Assembly: GCA_963925545.1 (NCBI GenBank)
Contig: CAWUSA010000004.1
Location: forward strand, 1-64,000
DNA length: 64,000 nucleotides
Direction of reading: 5' to 3'
From: TMED14 sp963925545
GTDB lineage: Bacteria; Bacteroidota; Bacteroidia; Flavobacteriales; Schleiferiaceae
Of the stretch, positions 15,436 to 23,751 are shown piece after piece. The position numbers were made by a program, and so were the translations under genes. How positions within the stretch are numbered: the stretch's first letter is position 1; each line of letters opens with the position of its first letter. The notes under the pieces were generated by a model. It made no database searches. It was not told the origin of the DNA and worked only from the letters and a program-made list of their open reading frames with translations.

Positions 15436-16720
15436 CCCCCTACCCCTTCTTGTCAACTTGATCAACTTGTCCGCTGAAGCCCTCATTCCCTTGATGGCCA
15501 TGGCCATTTTGCTCGCAGGATCCGCATTCGCTTCAGCATCAGAAGTGGCTTTTTTCTCACTGAGGCCAAAGGACATCAAAGACCTGCAAGAGGACGAGAG
15601 ACCAAAAGCCCAGCAGGTCATTGCTGTGCTTGATTCGCCTGATCGACTGCTTGCCACCTTGCTGGTCATCAACAACTTTTTCAACATTGGCTTTGTTCTC
15701 AGCAGCGGGTGGGCCGTGCAAGAGATCTTCAACCTAAGTGAACACCCTTGGTTGATGGTTGCCATTCAAATGGCCGGGGTCACAGCCCTTTTGCTGGTGC
15801 TTGGCGAAGTGATTCCAAAAACTTATGCTGGCGGGCATGCAAAATCCTACAGCATGAAAGTGGTGCATGTTATTGCAAGCATCATGAAGCTGACTGCGCC
15901 CCTGGTGACTGCTTTGACTGCGATATCCAAACTTTTTGAGCAAAAGCAAGCTTCAACCATGACCGTGGATCAACTGGAGGACGCCTTGGAATTGACCGAT
16001 GATGGATCACATTCTGCTGAACAGCACAAGCTGTTGAAGGAGATTGTCCGGTTTGGCAGCACCTCTGTCAAGGAAATCATGACCCCGCGAAAGGACATGT
16101 TTACCTTTGAAATGGACATGCCGATGAAGTCGGTGGTCTCAGAAGTTGCCAAGCATGGATTCTCCCGAATCCCTGTGCACAAAGAGGCATTGGATGTCAT
16201 TGCCGGAGTGCTTCACGTCAAAGACCTCTTAGGCTACTTGGAGCAAGATGATATGGCATGGACCCAATTACTCAGAGAGCCATTTTTCGTGACAGAAGGG
16301 ATGAAAATCGATGATTTACTGGGAGAGTTCAGGCAGAGAAAAATGCACCTTGCCATCGTGGTGGATGAGTTTGGCGGCGTATCTGGTTTGGTGACATTAG
16401 AAGATGTCATGGAGGAAATTGTGGGTGAAATTGCCGACGAATTTGACCAAGATGAACAATTGTATTCCAAGTTGGACAATGACAATTTTGTCTTTGAAGC
16501 CAAGGCTGGCATTAGTGATATGTGCAGAATCATTGACATAGATATGGATCTCCTTGACCGCTACCGCGGTGAAGCTGACACCGTGGCTGGCTTACTGTTG
16601 GAAGTTCTGGAACGCATGCCTGACAAAGGCGAACAACTGTCGACAGGCCCCATTGATTGGACTGTTGAAGCCATAGACAACAAGCGCATTGTGCGTGTGA
16701 AGATTCACATCAATCGATGA
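15425..16720 (+). CDS. gldE: Gliding motility-associated protein GldE
   Basis: A 431-residue membrane protein of the CNNM/CorC (HlyC) superfamily. A DUF21 transmembrane domain covers residues about 15-190, two CBS domains cover about 205-335 (MTPRKDMFTFEMDM, VVDEFGGVSGLVTLEDVMEEIVGEI), and the CorC-HlyC C-terminal domain covers about 350-431. GldE works with GldD and the gliding/T9SS machinery; its exact role is unknown. The start is TTG (LDPDPLP, matching family N-termini) and lies within the last codons of the ssb stub. It ends in an ATGA overlap with gldD. Confidence 0.92.
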   Translation: MDPDPLPLLVNLINLSAEALIPLMAMAILLAGSAFASASEVAFFSLRPKDIKDLQEDERPKAQQVIAVLDSPDRLLATLLVINNFFNIGFVLSSGWAVQEIFNLSEHPWLMVAIQMAGVTALLLVLGEVIPKTYAGGHAKSYSMKVVHVIASIMKLTAPLVTALTAISKLFEQKQASTMTVDQLEDALELTDDGSHSAEQHKLLKEIVRFGSTSVKEIMTPRKDMFTFEMDMPMKSVVSEVAKHGFSRIPVHKEALDVIAGVLHVKDLLGYLEQDDMAWTQLLREPFFVTEGMKIDDLLGEFRQRKMHLAIVVDEFGGVSGLVTLEDVMEEIVGEIADEFDQDEQLYSKLDNDNFVFEAKAGISDMCRIIDIDMDLLDRYRGEADTVAGLLLEVLERMPDKGEQLSTGPIDWTVEAIDNKRIVRVKIHINR

Positions 16721-17292
16721 AAATTCGCGGAATGGTCGCCTTAATGGCGCTGGCGACTGGCCTCGCTTGCAGTGACAACAATGGCATGCCACTCCCTCAT
16801 GGTCACATGCGCATTGCTGTCCCCACTGATAGCGTGGTGATGTTAAGTAATGACACTTTGCAGCAACGCCCCTTTGCTTTCAAACACAACGCCTCTGCGC
16901 ATTGGGAAGCTCGCAAAGAATCTGGCTGGGGAGATCTCGTCTACCCCGATTTACATGCACGGATTGAGTTCACTTACAAACCTGTCAATGGGCAATTGCT
17001 GCGCCTCATCGATGACGCCTTTGCCCTTGCTTACAAGCACAACATTGTGGCAGATGGGATGACCCAGCACGTTTACAGCCACCCTGAAGTTGCCGTCCAT
17101 GGCCTTTTGTTTGCCATTCAGGGCAATTCAGCGTCCGCAACCCAATGGTTTGCCACCGATAGCAGCCGGCATTTCCTGAGGGCTGCAACGTCCATCTATG
17201 CAAGGCCCAACAGGGATTCATTGGCACCGGTGAATGCCTTTCTTCACCAAGAAATGGAACGAATCATGGAGTCGCTGGTTTGGATGGACTAA
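16717..17292 (+). CDS. gldD: Gliding motility lipoprotein GldD
   Basis: A 191-residue predicted lipoprotein. The N-terminal hydrophobic stretch ends at a Cys near residue 18 (TGLACSDNN), a weak lipobox. Family features include the PHGHMRIAVP segment, PFAFKHN, and GWGDLVYPDLHARIEFTY. GldD is required for gliding and T9SS function in Flavobacterium and is typically encoded beside gldE, as here (ATGA overlap). The stop shares CTAA with that of the convergent heme A synthase gene. Confidence 0.88.
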   Translation: MKIRGMVALMALATGLACSDNNGMPLPHGHMRIAVPTDSVVMLSNDTLQQRPFAFKHNASAHWEARKESGWGDLVYPDLHARIEFTYKPVNGQLLRLIDDAFALAYKHNIVADGMTQHVYSHPEVAVHGLLFAIQGNSASATQWFATDSSRHFLRAATSIYARPNRDSLAPVNAFLHQEMERIMESLVWMD

Positions 17293-18344
17293 TCCGTCGA
17301 TTGCCAGGATCTCACCAAGACATCAACCCCTATCATCCATGTCACAGCCGTAAGCAACAGGTGTGCTGGCTGGATAACCGCCGGAATGGAGAGGTAGTAC
17401 ATCATGGCTCCCAACACTGCAATCAAAACAAAGCCTATGAGCAACATCAAGGTCAGTGGAGACGATGGTTGCCATGCCTTGTAGGCGCGATGCAGGTACC
17501 ATGAGGCAATCAACAACATCCATGAAAAGCTTCGGTGCACAAGCACTGTGATGTCCAGTTCCCCCATCCAAGCCAATCGACTGTCATGCACCCCAAAGGT
17601 TTTAAGCAAGACATCGATTTGCTCTCTGACTTGTGTGCCAAGCACCACTTGAATAGCCAATAAGGCAATCACTGCCATGGCCCATTGCTTGACCTTCACC
17701 CGGAGTTTTGACTGACCTGAATGCTGGCCCATAGGCTTGACAGAGCGAAGCACATTCACCAACACTGCAAGTAAGGCAAAAGCACCCACCATGTGCAAGG
17801 TGATTTGCTGGGGTATCAGGTGACCATCTACCAAGAGCTTACCTAACCAGGCCTCAAAACCCAAGAAAAACATGGCAAGCATCATGCCTCCAAGAAGCCT
17901 GGGTCGAGATCGCATGACTGTGAAGGCCATGCCTGTAGCAATCAACATAGGCAATCCCAAGAGGGCGCCAAACAAGCGATTGATGTACTCGATCCACGTA
18001 TGGACTGGGTTGAATATGGCATAATCATGGCGGGTGTATACCGTCCATTGAGATTTGTCCCAAGATTCAGCTGTGGTGAAATCCAGATTGGCCTGCCATA
18101 AGGCTTCATCGCGCACAATCATTTGTCCTTGGCTGTAATCGCTGTTTGCATGCCAAGTGACTTGTTCCACATCCGTTGGCGGAATCAATAAACCAAAGCA
18201 CTTAGGCCAGTCTGGACAGCCCATCCCTGACCCCGTGGCTCGAACCACAGAACCAGCCAATATCACCATAAAGGTCAATGCAATAGCTGCTTGAAGAAGC
18301 CATGCCATCCTTGAGTTGAAGGAAATTTTCGTGCCGTGTTTCAT
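17289..18344 (-). CDS. ctaA: Heme A synthase (COX15/CtaA)
   Basis: A 351-residue multi-helix membrane protein that oxidises heme O to heme A for aa3-type cytochrome oxidases. The family start motif reads AGSVVRATGSGMGCPDWPKCFG, with conserved Cys residues. Heme-ligand histidines lie in NPVHTWIEYINR, ITLHMVGAF, VLVHRSFSW and QPAHLLL. About eight transmembrane helices can be counted. The frame is open to 18605, but ATG 18344 is chosen: the extension runs through the divergent EamA gene and the shared promoter, and lacks membrane character. The ATG is only 6 nt after the promoter box TACCTTTG. Confidence 0.92.
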   Translation of the reverse strand: MKHGTKISFNSRMAWLLQAAIALTFMVILAGSVVRATGSGMGCPDWPKCFGLLIPPTDVEQVTWHANSDYSQGQMIVRDEALWQANLDFTTAESWDKSQWTVYTRHDYAIFNPVHTWIEYINRLFGALLGLPMLIATGMAFTVMRSRPRLLGGMMLAMFFLGFEAWLGKLLVDGHLIPQQITLHMVGAFALLAVLVNVLRSVKPMGQHSGQSKLRVKVKQWAMAVIALLAIQVVLGTQVREQIDVLLKTFGVHDSRLAWMGELDITVLVHRSFSWMLLIASWYLHRAYKAWQPSSPLTLMLLIGFVLIAVLGAMMYYLSIPAVIQPAHLLLTAVTWMIGVDVLVRSWQSTD

Positions 18345-18350
18345 GGTCAA

Positions 18351-18370
18351 CAAAGGTAGGTCTACCTTTG
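18351..18370. promoter_or_regulatory. Palindromic divergent promoter, ctaA/EamA
   Basis: CAAAGGTAGGTCTACCTTTG holds two exact -7 boxes back to back: TACCTTTG on the minus strand for ctaA and TACCTTTG on the plus strand for the transporter. The arms are perfect 8-bp inverted repeats around a 4-nt spacer. Polymerase could hardly occupy both sides at once, so the genes may exclude each other; it may also be a repressor site. Confidence 0.6.
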
Positions 18371-18378
18371 CCGCTATC

Positions 18379-19263
18379 ATGTCAAAAAAACAGCTCGCCT
18401 TGCTCATCTTCATTGCCCTTGTTCTCATATGGGGGACTTCCTTCATGCTGATGAAGCAAGCCCTGAACGGATTCAACGGCATTGAGATTGGGGCCATTCG
18501 AATTTTGTTTGCCACCTGCTTTGTTACGGTCATTGCCTGGCCACACAGAAAAAATTGGCGCAGAAAGGATGGCAAGCATTTGGCCATTGTTGGGTTGATT
18601 GGCAATTCATTGCCCTACTTACTTTTCCCTATTGCCATTGCTTACGTCCCCTCTGGTGTGGTCGGCGTGGCCAACTCAACCACCCCTTTGTTTACCTTGA
18701 TTATTGGCGTGATTGCTTTCCGCAAACGCCTCAGCACCATGGGAAGTGTGGGTGTATTGGTGGGCCTTGTTGGCGCCATCATCTTGATTGCCCCCTGGTA
18801 TGATCATGGCGGCGAATCTCAGCAATGGGGCTACCTTTCTCTGGCCATCATTGCCTCTGCCTGTTATGGCTTAAGCGTGAATACCATGGGTAGTTTTCTT
18901 GGCCATTTAAAGCCACGGACTTTGACAATGTTTGCCCTATGGATAGCCAGCATCCCCTCCATTGGTATATTGCTATACAGCCAACCATGGCAGCGGATTG
19001 ACAGCTTGATGGCTGTTTCTCAACCTCTAGCGGCCATTGCCTTTTTAGGCATTGTGTCTACTGGCATGGCAACCATCCTGTTTGTTCGGTTGATCAAGTT
19101 ATCCAGCCCATTGATAGCCACCTCAACCACCTACCTCATCCCTATTGTTGCCCTGTCTTTAGGCTTCCTTGATGGCGAGGCACTTGAACTCCATCACCTG
19201 ATAGGAATGGGAGGCATACTGATTGGTGTTTATTTTATCAACGCACAAAAAAAGGCCAGCTAA
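18379..19263 (+). CDS. EamA/DMT-family transporter
   Basis: A 294-residue inner-membrane protein with about ten hydrophobic helices in two EamA halves (residues about 8-140 and 150-285), the drug/metabolite transporter architecture. Family-like text includes WGTSFMLMKQAL near residue 20 and VVGVANSTTPLFTLIIGV. The substrate cannot be told from sequence: amino acids, nucleosides or drugs are typical. ATG 18379 is chosen over upstream in-frame ATGs because it follows the promoter box at 18363-18370. A terminator overlaps its stop codon. Confidence 0.88.
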   Translation: MSKKQLALLIFIALVLIWGTSFMLMKQALNGFNGIEIGAIRILFATCFVTVIAWPHRKNWRRKDGKHLAIVGLIGNSLPYLLFPIAIAYVPSGVVGVANSTTPLFTLIIGVIAFRKRLSTMGSVGVLVGLVGAIILIAPWYDHGGESQQWGYLSLAIIASACYGLSVNTMGSFLGHLKPRTLTMFALWIASIPSIGILLYSQPWQRIDSLMAVSQPLAAIAFLGIVSTGMATILFVRLIKLSSPLIATSTTYLIPIVALSLGFLDGEALELHHLIGMGGILIGVYFINAQKKAS

Positions 19264-19279
19264 AAAGCTGGCCTTTTTT
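19247..19279. terminator. Bidirectional intrinsic terminator
   Basis: GGCCAGCT and AGCTGGCC form an 8-bp stem with an AAAA loop, flanked by A7 and T6. It includes the stop codon of the EamA gene and also serves the convergent M16 peptidase gene. Confidence 0.9.
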
Positions 19280-19296
19280 GTTTGAACTCACTGTGT

Positions 19297-21366
19297 TCAT
19301 TCGAAGACAGAAGCGTCCACTTCACCATTGACAATGGCAACCTTGGTTTTGAATTCCAATACCATACCTGGTCCCACTGGCATGGTTGTCAAATGGGGCA
19401 TCATGATGCCGTTGACGTCTCGGTAGTCACTGATTTCCATGTTGAGTACCATGTCGCCCTCAGGCCCGGGCACTACACGGCTTTCTCTGACCTTCAAGCC
19501 AGTGGCTTGGTTATAAAATACCTTGATCTTGTTGTCGTTCGCATCGGTAACCACCAAAACATAACAGGGGTTGCCTTCAACATCCTGAAGATCGGCTTGC
19601 AATTGCACATTGCCAAGCGCACCTGTTGTCCACAGCAACTCTGGCAACCAAACAGACTCTTGAATGACTGCTGCAGTCGCTTCTGCATCGAGGGGTGTCT
19701 CGTTGCCGGAGCTCACAACCTTTGCACGGCCATCAACTACAAAGGTTTCATTGGTCCCTTGTGGAGATTGCTGCTTTTCATAGTATTTCCCTGGCGCGAT
19801 ATACACCGTTTTACTCTTGATAGACATCCCCATTATCTTCGCCTCAGCCTCCATTTGGAAGGTTGATAACGCATCAATGACCGATTTGCCGCCAATGGCT
19901 CTGTAGTAATTACCAATCACATCAGCAGCAGTCATACCTTCTGACTTGCGCACAATGGGCGCAGTCGTAGCTTCTGCCTGGGAGGTGACATAACGGATTG
20001 GCAAGCCCAACCTTTCCAATGGCTGAGCAATCTCTGAAGCCTTACCGACAATAACCACCGTCAAGGCATCTGCTCTGAGGTACGTTTTTGCTACGCGCAT
20101 CACATCATCAGATGTCACGGTGCTCAATCGCTTGAGGTAGCCATTGTAATAATCGGCATCCAAATCGAAATACATGTTGTTGAAGGCAAAGGTGGCTACC
20201 GTTACAGGGTTTTCTAACGAACGGCCAAAGGCCCCGGCTAAAAAGTTTTTTGCATTCTGCAGCTCCTCTTCACCCACTATCTCGGATCGCATGCGATCGA
20301 TCTCCATAAGGAACTCCACCACCGAACTGTCAGTCACCTCATTGCGGACCTCTGCACTTGCATTGATGCTACTGACGTACTTGCTGGTGCCATAACTTGA
20401 ATACGCACCATAGGTGAAGGCCTTGTCTTCACGCAAATTGTTAAACAAGCGGCTGGCTGACCCAGCACCCAGCACTTGGTTCATCACAGCGACAGCTTCA
20501 AGGTCGGCGTCACCAATCGTCAACTCAATGACATGGCCCATCTTGATATTGGATTGCACAGAGGCATCTCGATTAACCAAGACAATGGACGGTTGGGTTG
20601 GTAAGGTTGGGTTGGTGTAGGTTTTCGCCTTTTTAAACTTCCCTTTCCATCCTTTGAAATGCTTGTCGGCATAAGCCTCAATTTCTGCCTTTGACACATC
20701 ACCAACCACTATCAATACTGCCACATTGGGCTTCCAATACGTTGAATAAAAATCCTCGCAATCTTTCACTGTAACGCGATGGATGCTTGCCTCAGTGGCA
20801 AACTCACCATAAGGGTGATCCTTGCCATAGAGCGTGGCGCCGTAAACCTTAGACTGAATAGCACCTGGATCATCATCCTGGGACTTCATTCCCGTTAACG
20901 TTTGATTCTGCAATTTCACAAAGGCATCTGCATCAAACAATGGCTTCAAAGCCACCTCATGCAAAACATCAAATAACTGGCTCGTGTATTTACTCAAACC
21001 ACTGACTGAAACTGATGTAGCACTGGTTCCAAGGTTGGCACCAATGAAATCCACTTGCTCATCCAAATTTGCTTTACTGTGAATCTTCGTTCCTTCACTG
21101 AGCAAAGAGCCAGTTAATGCCGCTACACCAGCTAAATCGCCTTCAAATAATTGCCCAGGCATGATGGATAGCCTCATGCTGACACGTGGCAATTTATGGT
21201 TTTCAACCACCAAAACAGTTAAGCCATTGCGCAGCTTGAATTGGCTGTATTCAGCAATGGAAGGAAGCCTGGCTTCTGCAGCTTGGGGACGGATGCTGCG
21301 ATCAAGTTGACCGTGGGCCGTTAGGCCTGCCAACATCAAGGTTAGGGTAAGAATGCAACGTTTCAT
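19297..21366 (-). CDS. M16-family protein, non-catalytic partner
   Basis: A 689-residue exported protein (signal peptide about residues 1-19, LTLMLAGLTAHG). It has two M16-type domains followed by a C-terminal extension of about 220 residues that looks like an outer-membrane lipoprotein-sorting-like beta domain (YYRAIGGKSVIDALSTFQMEAEAKI). The zinc motif HxxEH is missing; the equivalent place reads GVAALTGSLLSEG. The Arg/Tyr substrate-binding pair is kept in LREDKAFTYGAYSSY. This resembles the beta/alpha division of M16B peptidases, where one chain is active and one binds substrate. The gene follows the active partner with a TAATG overlap. Not a pseudogene: the frame is intact and the rest of the fold is conserved. 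Confidence 0.85.
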   Translation of the reverse strand: MKRCILTLTLMLAGLTAHGQLDRSIRPQAAEARLPSIAEYSQFKLRNGLTVLVVENHKLPRVSMRLSIMPGQLFEGDLAGVAALTGSLLSEGTKIHSKANLDEQVDFIGANLGTSATSVSVSGLSKYTSQLFDVLHEVALKPLFDADAFVKLQNQTLTGMKSQDDDPGAIQSKVYGATLYGKDHPYGEFATEASIHRVTVKDCEDFYSTYWKPNVAVLIVVGDVSKAEIEAYADKHFKGWKGKFKKAKTYTNPTLPTQPSIVLVNRDASVQSNIKMGHVIELTIGDADLEAVAVMNQVLGAGSASRLFNNLREDKAFTYGAYSSYGTSKYVSSINASAEVRNEVTDSSVVEFLMEIDRMRSEIVGEEELQNAKNFLAGAFGRSLENPVTVATFAFNNMYFDLDADYYNGYLKRLSTVTSDDVMRVAKTYLRADALTVVIVGKASEIAQPLERLGLPIRYVTSQAEATTAPIVRKSEGMTAADVIGNYYRAIGGKSVIDALSTFQMEAEAKIMGMSIKSKTVYIAPGKYYEKQQSPQGTNETFVVDGRAKVVSSGNETPLDAEATAAVIQESVWLPELLWTTGALGNVQLQADLQDVEGNPCYVLVVTDANDNKIKVFYNQATGLKVRESRVVPGPEGDMVLNMEISDYRDVNGIMMPHLTTMPVGPGMVLEFKTKVAIVNGEVDASVFE

Positions 21367-22697
21367 TATTCAACAGCGGGATTGGCGCCAGGCTTAGGCA
21401 AGTAGTTCAGCACAACGCGGTTATCAGGATTCAAATAGGTTTTTGCCACGCGAAGGATATCCTCCCTTGTGACGGCTTGGTAGCGCTTGATCTCATCGTT
21501 AATCAAAGCTGCATCACCAAAGTAGACATGGTAATTGGCCAGCGACTCAGCAATGCCAGAAACGGATCCGTTGCTCAAAATAAATTGGGCCTCAATTTTA
21601 TTCAAGACCTTGGTGTATTCCTTCTCTGTTATTAAGACATCCTGCATGCGGGCAATTTCTTCATCCATGGTAGCCATTAAACTGTCCAGTCCAATGTCAC
21701 CATTGGGCAAAGCCAAACTGATAAAGATTCCGTGATCTTCAAGGGCGTAGGGGAAGGCATATACCTGCACGGCTGTTTGGTCCTCATCCACCATGCGCTT
21801 AGACAATCGAGAAGATGGGCCATCACTCAATGCCGTGGTTAAGAGTGTCAAGGCATAAGTGTCTGGATGGGTCTGACCGGGAATGCGATAGCCCATAAAA
21901 ACTGCAGGCAACTGAATGTTATCATAGACAGTGTCAACAATCTGCTCTGCCTGATGGTCCTCTACCTTGCTCGGTCGCTCAATAGCTGGACCGGCAGGAA
22001 TTTCACCAAAGTAGGTGTCTATCCATGCCTTGGTTTGCGCTATGTCAATATCTCCAGCAATGGATAGGGTTGCATTGTTGGGGCCATAGAATTTTTTGTA
22101 AAACGCCATGAACTCTTCTAGCTCAGCTGCGTTAAGGTCATCCATGCTTCCAATCACAGCCCATCGGTAATTATGGGTCTTGAAGGTGCGGTCAAACATG
22201 TTGCTGATGAATGTACCATAGGGTTGATTGTCAACCCGCATGCGCTTTTCCTCTTTCACTACCTCACGCTGTGTTTCCACACCTGCTTTATCAATGTTTG
22301 CATGCAGCATGCGCTCTGACTCCATCCACAAGCCAAGCTCCAACTGGTTGGATGGCAGGATTTCATAGTAGAAGGTGCGATCCTGGGTGGTGTTAGCGTT
22401 CAACGAGCCACCATTGTTTTGAACCAATTGCATGTACTCCCCGCGGTCAATATTTTCTGACCCCTCAAACAGCAAGTGCTCAAAGAAATGGGCAAAACCT
22501 GTTCGGCCGGGCACTTCGTTTTTTGAACCAACATGGTAAAGGACGGATACCGCCACAATAGGTGTCGTAGGATCCTTATGCAGGATGACATGCATGCCGT
22601 TTGCCATGTTGTATTCCTCAAAGGCAATTTGAGCCTGCAAGCTTCCCGCCAAAACCAGGGCAGCTATTGATGTGAAAAGGGGGCGTATAAATCGCAT
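21366..22697 (-). CDS. M16-family zinc metallopeptidase
   Basis: A 443-residue exported peptidase (signal peptide about residues 1-23, ending SLQAQ). It contains the inverted zinc motif H-F-F-E-H in TGFAHFFEHLLFEG, with the distal Glu in the REVVKEEKRM region. The C-terminal half has the usual GPSSRLSKRMVDE stretch. ATG 22697 is preferred over the open extension to 22796 because it gives a proper signal peptide and lies 28 nt after an exact promoter box. Together with the next gene it likely forms a periplasmic two-chain protease; the natural substrate is unknown. Confidence 0.92.
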   Translation of the reverse strand: MRFIRPLFTSIAALVLAGSLQAQIAFEEYNMANGMHVILHKDPTTPIVAVSVLYHVGSKNEVPGRTGFAHFFEHLLFEGSENIDRGEYMQLVQNNGGSLNANTTQDRTFYYEILPSNQLELGLWMESERMLHANIDKAGVETQREVVKEEKRMRVDNQPYGTFISNMFDRTFKTHNYRWAVIGSMDDLNAAELEEFMAFYKKFYGPNNATLSIAGDIDIAQTKAWIDTYFGEIPAGPAIERPSKVEDHQAEQIVDTVYDNIQLPAVFMGYRIPGQTHPDTYALTLLTTALSDGPSSRLSKRMVDEDQTAVQVYAFPYALEDHGIFISLALPNGDIGLDSLMATMDEEIARMQDVLITEKEYTKVLNKIEAQFILSNGSVSGIAESLANYHVYFGDAALINDEIKRYQAVTREDILRVAKTYLNPDNRVVLNYLPKPGANPAVE

Positions 22698-22725
22698 AAA
22701 TCTTGGATTTGCGTTGATGAGTCGA

Positions 22726-22733
22726 CAAATGTA
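22726..22733 (-). promoter_or_regulatory. -7 box for the M16 pair
   Basis: TACATTTG on the minus strand matches TAnnTTTG exactly, 28 nt before ATG 22697. A TTG lies 21 nt further upstream. Confidence 0.55.
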
Positions 22734-22788
22734 AAGCCTTGACAGGCAGCAGTCCAATTCAATATGAAAAATATTTAGCCCCAAGGCA

Positions 22789-22819
22789 TTGGTCACTCCC
22801 GAAAGTCTGACTATCTTTG
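22789..22819 (+). promoter_or_regulatory. Promoter of rplU-rpmA
   Basis: TTG (22789-22791), 20 nt spacer, then TATCTTTG (22812-22819). This matches both the -33 and -7 elements of Bacteroidota housekeeping promoters, with a 27-nt gap before the rplU ATG. Confidence 0.7.
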
Positions 22820-22846
22820 CGCCCCATTAAAGACAGAATAAAAGTC

Positions 22847-23404
22847 ATGTATGTAATTGTTGAAATAGCAGGGCTGCAGTATAAAGTGCAAAAAGACCAG
22901 CGACTCTATGTTAATCGCTTGGACGCTGCGGAAGGAAAAACTTTGTCTTTTGACAAAGTACTTCTCGCAGAAGACAAGGATGGCAAAGTAAATGTTGGCG
23001 CCCCCGTTATCTCTGACGCAAGTGTCGGAGCTGTAGTTGAAGCCCATGTTAAGGGTGACAAAGTCATCATCTTCAAGAAGAAGCGCCGCAAGGGCTACAC
23101 CAAGAAGACTGGCCATCGCCAGATGATGACTGAGATTCGCATCACTAGCATCAGCCTCTCTGCCGCTAAAAAGGCAGCCACCAAGGAAGTCTCTGAAAAA
23201 GCTGCACCTAAAGCAGTTGCAAAGAAGACAGCTCCAAAGGCAGCCGTTAAGAAGGCAGCGCCTAAGGCGGCAGCAAAAAAGGCGGCACCTAAGGCGGCAG
23301 CAAAAAAGGCAGCTCCAAAGGCGGCAGCAAAAGCAGCTCCAAAGACGGCTGCAAAGAAGGCAGCTCCAAAGACGGCTGCAAAAACCCCTGCTAAAAAAGC
23401 ATAA
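22847..23404 (+). CDS. rplU: Ribosomal protein bL21 with Ala/Lys-rich tail
   Basis: A 185-residue 50S protein that binds 23S rRNA. The ordinary bL21 fold occupies about residues 1-103 (MYVIVEIAGLQYKVQ; KKKRRKGYTKKTGHRQ; TEIRITSIS). An extra tail of about 80 residues follows, built of repeats such as KKAAPKAAA, entirely Ala, Lys, Pro and Thr, like histone H1 tails. ATG 22847 matches the family start; the upstream ATG at 22817 lies next to the promoter. The DNA encoding the tail (about 23205-23400) is itself repetitive. bL21 tails occur in other Bacteroidota; their job is unknown. Confidence 0.94.
   Translation: MYVIVEIAGLQYKVQKDQRLYVNRLDAAEGKTLSFDKVLLAEDKDGKVNVGAPVISDASVGAVVEAHVKGDKVIIFKKKRRKGYTKKTGHRQMMTEIRITSISLSAAKKAATKEVSEKAAPKAVAKKTAPKAAVKKAAPKAAAKKAAPKAAAKKAAPKAAAKAAPKTAAKKAAPKTAAKTPAKKA
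23205..23400 (+). repeat. Imperfect tandem repeats coding the bL21 tail
   Basis: Units near 12-27 nt built on AAAGGCGGCAGC-AAAAAAGGC and AAGGCAGCTCCAAAG recur about eight times in frame. They encode KKAAPKAAA-type units. Such DNA is prone to length change by slippage. Confidence 0.7.
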
Positions 23405-23414
23405 TTAAGATTCC

Positions 23415-23684
23415 ATGGCACATAAAAAAGGCGTAGGTAGTTCCAAAAACGGACGCGAATCAGAAAGTAAACGATTGGGCGTCAAAATTTTTGGCGGTCA
23501 ACCAGCACTCGCAGGTAACATCATTATTCGGCAGCGCGGAACCAGGCATCATCCTGGGAAAAACGTAGGCATTGGCAAGGATCACACACTCTTTGCATTG
23601 ACCGATGGCATGGTGCAATTCGAGAAAAAAGCTCAAAATAAGAGCTTTGTGTCAATCGTTCCTGTACCAGGGGCCGAAGCATAA
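23415..23684 (+). CDS. rpmA: Ribosomal protein bL27
   Basis: An 89-residue 50S protein whose N-terminus reaches the peptidyl-transferase centre. It starts MAHKKGVGSSKNGRESESKRLG without the cleavable N-terminal extension seen in Firmicutes. The central IIRQRGTRHHPGKNVGIGKDHTLFAL is typical. It lies 10 nt after rplU, the normal order. Confidence 0.97.
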   Translation: MAHKKGVGSSKNGRESESKRLGVKIFGGQPALAGNIIIRQRGTRHHPGKNVGIGKDHTLFALTDGMVQFEKKAQNKSFVSIVPVPGAEA

Positions 23685-23710
23685 TTCTTCGAAAGAATAA
23701 ATTATTTTTT

Positions 23711-23740
23711 CCCCTGTGGCTTCGGCGGCAGGGGATTTTT
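23711..23740 (+). terminator. Terminator after rpmA
   Basis: CCCCTG and CAGGGG pair around a partly paired interior capped by TTCG, followed by ATTTTT. It lies between rpmA and serS, and its T-run merges with the possible serS promoter box TACTTTTA (23740-23747). Confidence 0.65.
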
Positions 23741-23751
23741 ACTTTTACACC

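Noticed and set aside
15247..15765. Open frame of 172 codons antisense to the ssb stub and gldE
   Set aside because: Its product is Ser/Ala/Lys-rich with no domain sense, and gldE is a clear family member on the other strand.
18345..18605. N-terminal extension of heme A synthase by 87 residues
   Set aside because: The extra part runs antisense through the EamA gene and across the shared promoter, and it lacks membrane character; the family begins near ATG 18344.
19297..21366. M16 protein without HxxEH as a pseudogene
   Set aside because: The frame is intact and the Arg/Tyr pair and fold are conserved, and it follows an active M16 gene; non-catalytic partners are normal in this family.
23095..23421. 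Alanine-rich 108-residue open frame antisense to rplU
   Set aside because: It mirrors the Ala/Lys repeats of the bL21 tail; repetitive GC-rich codons keep the opposite frame open.
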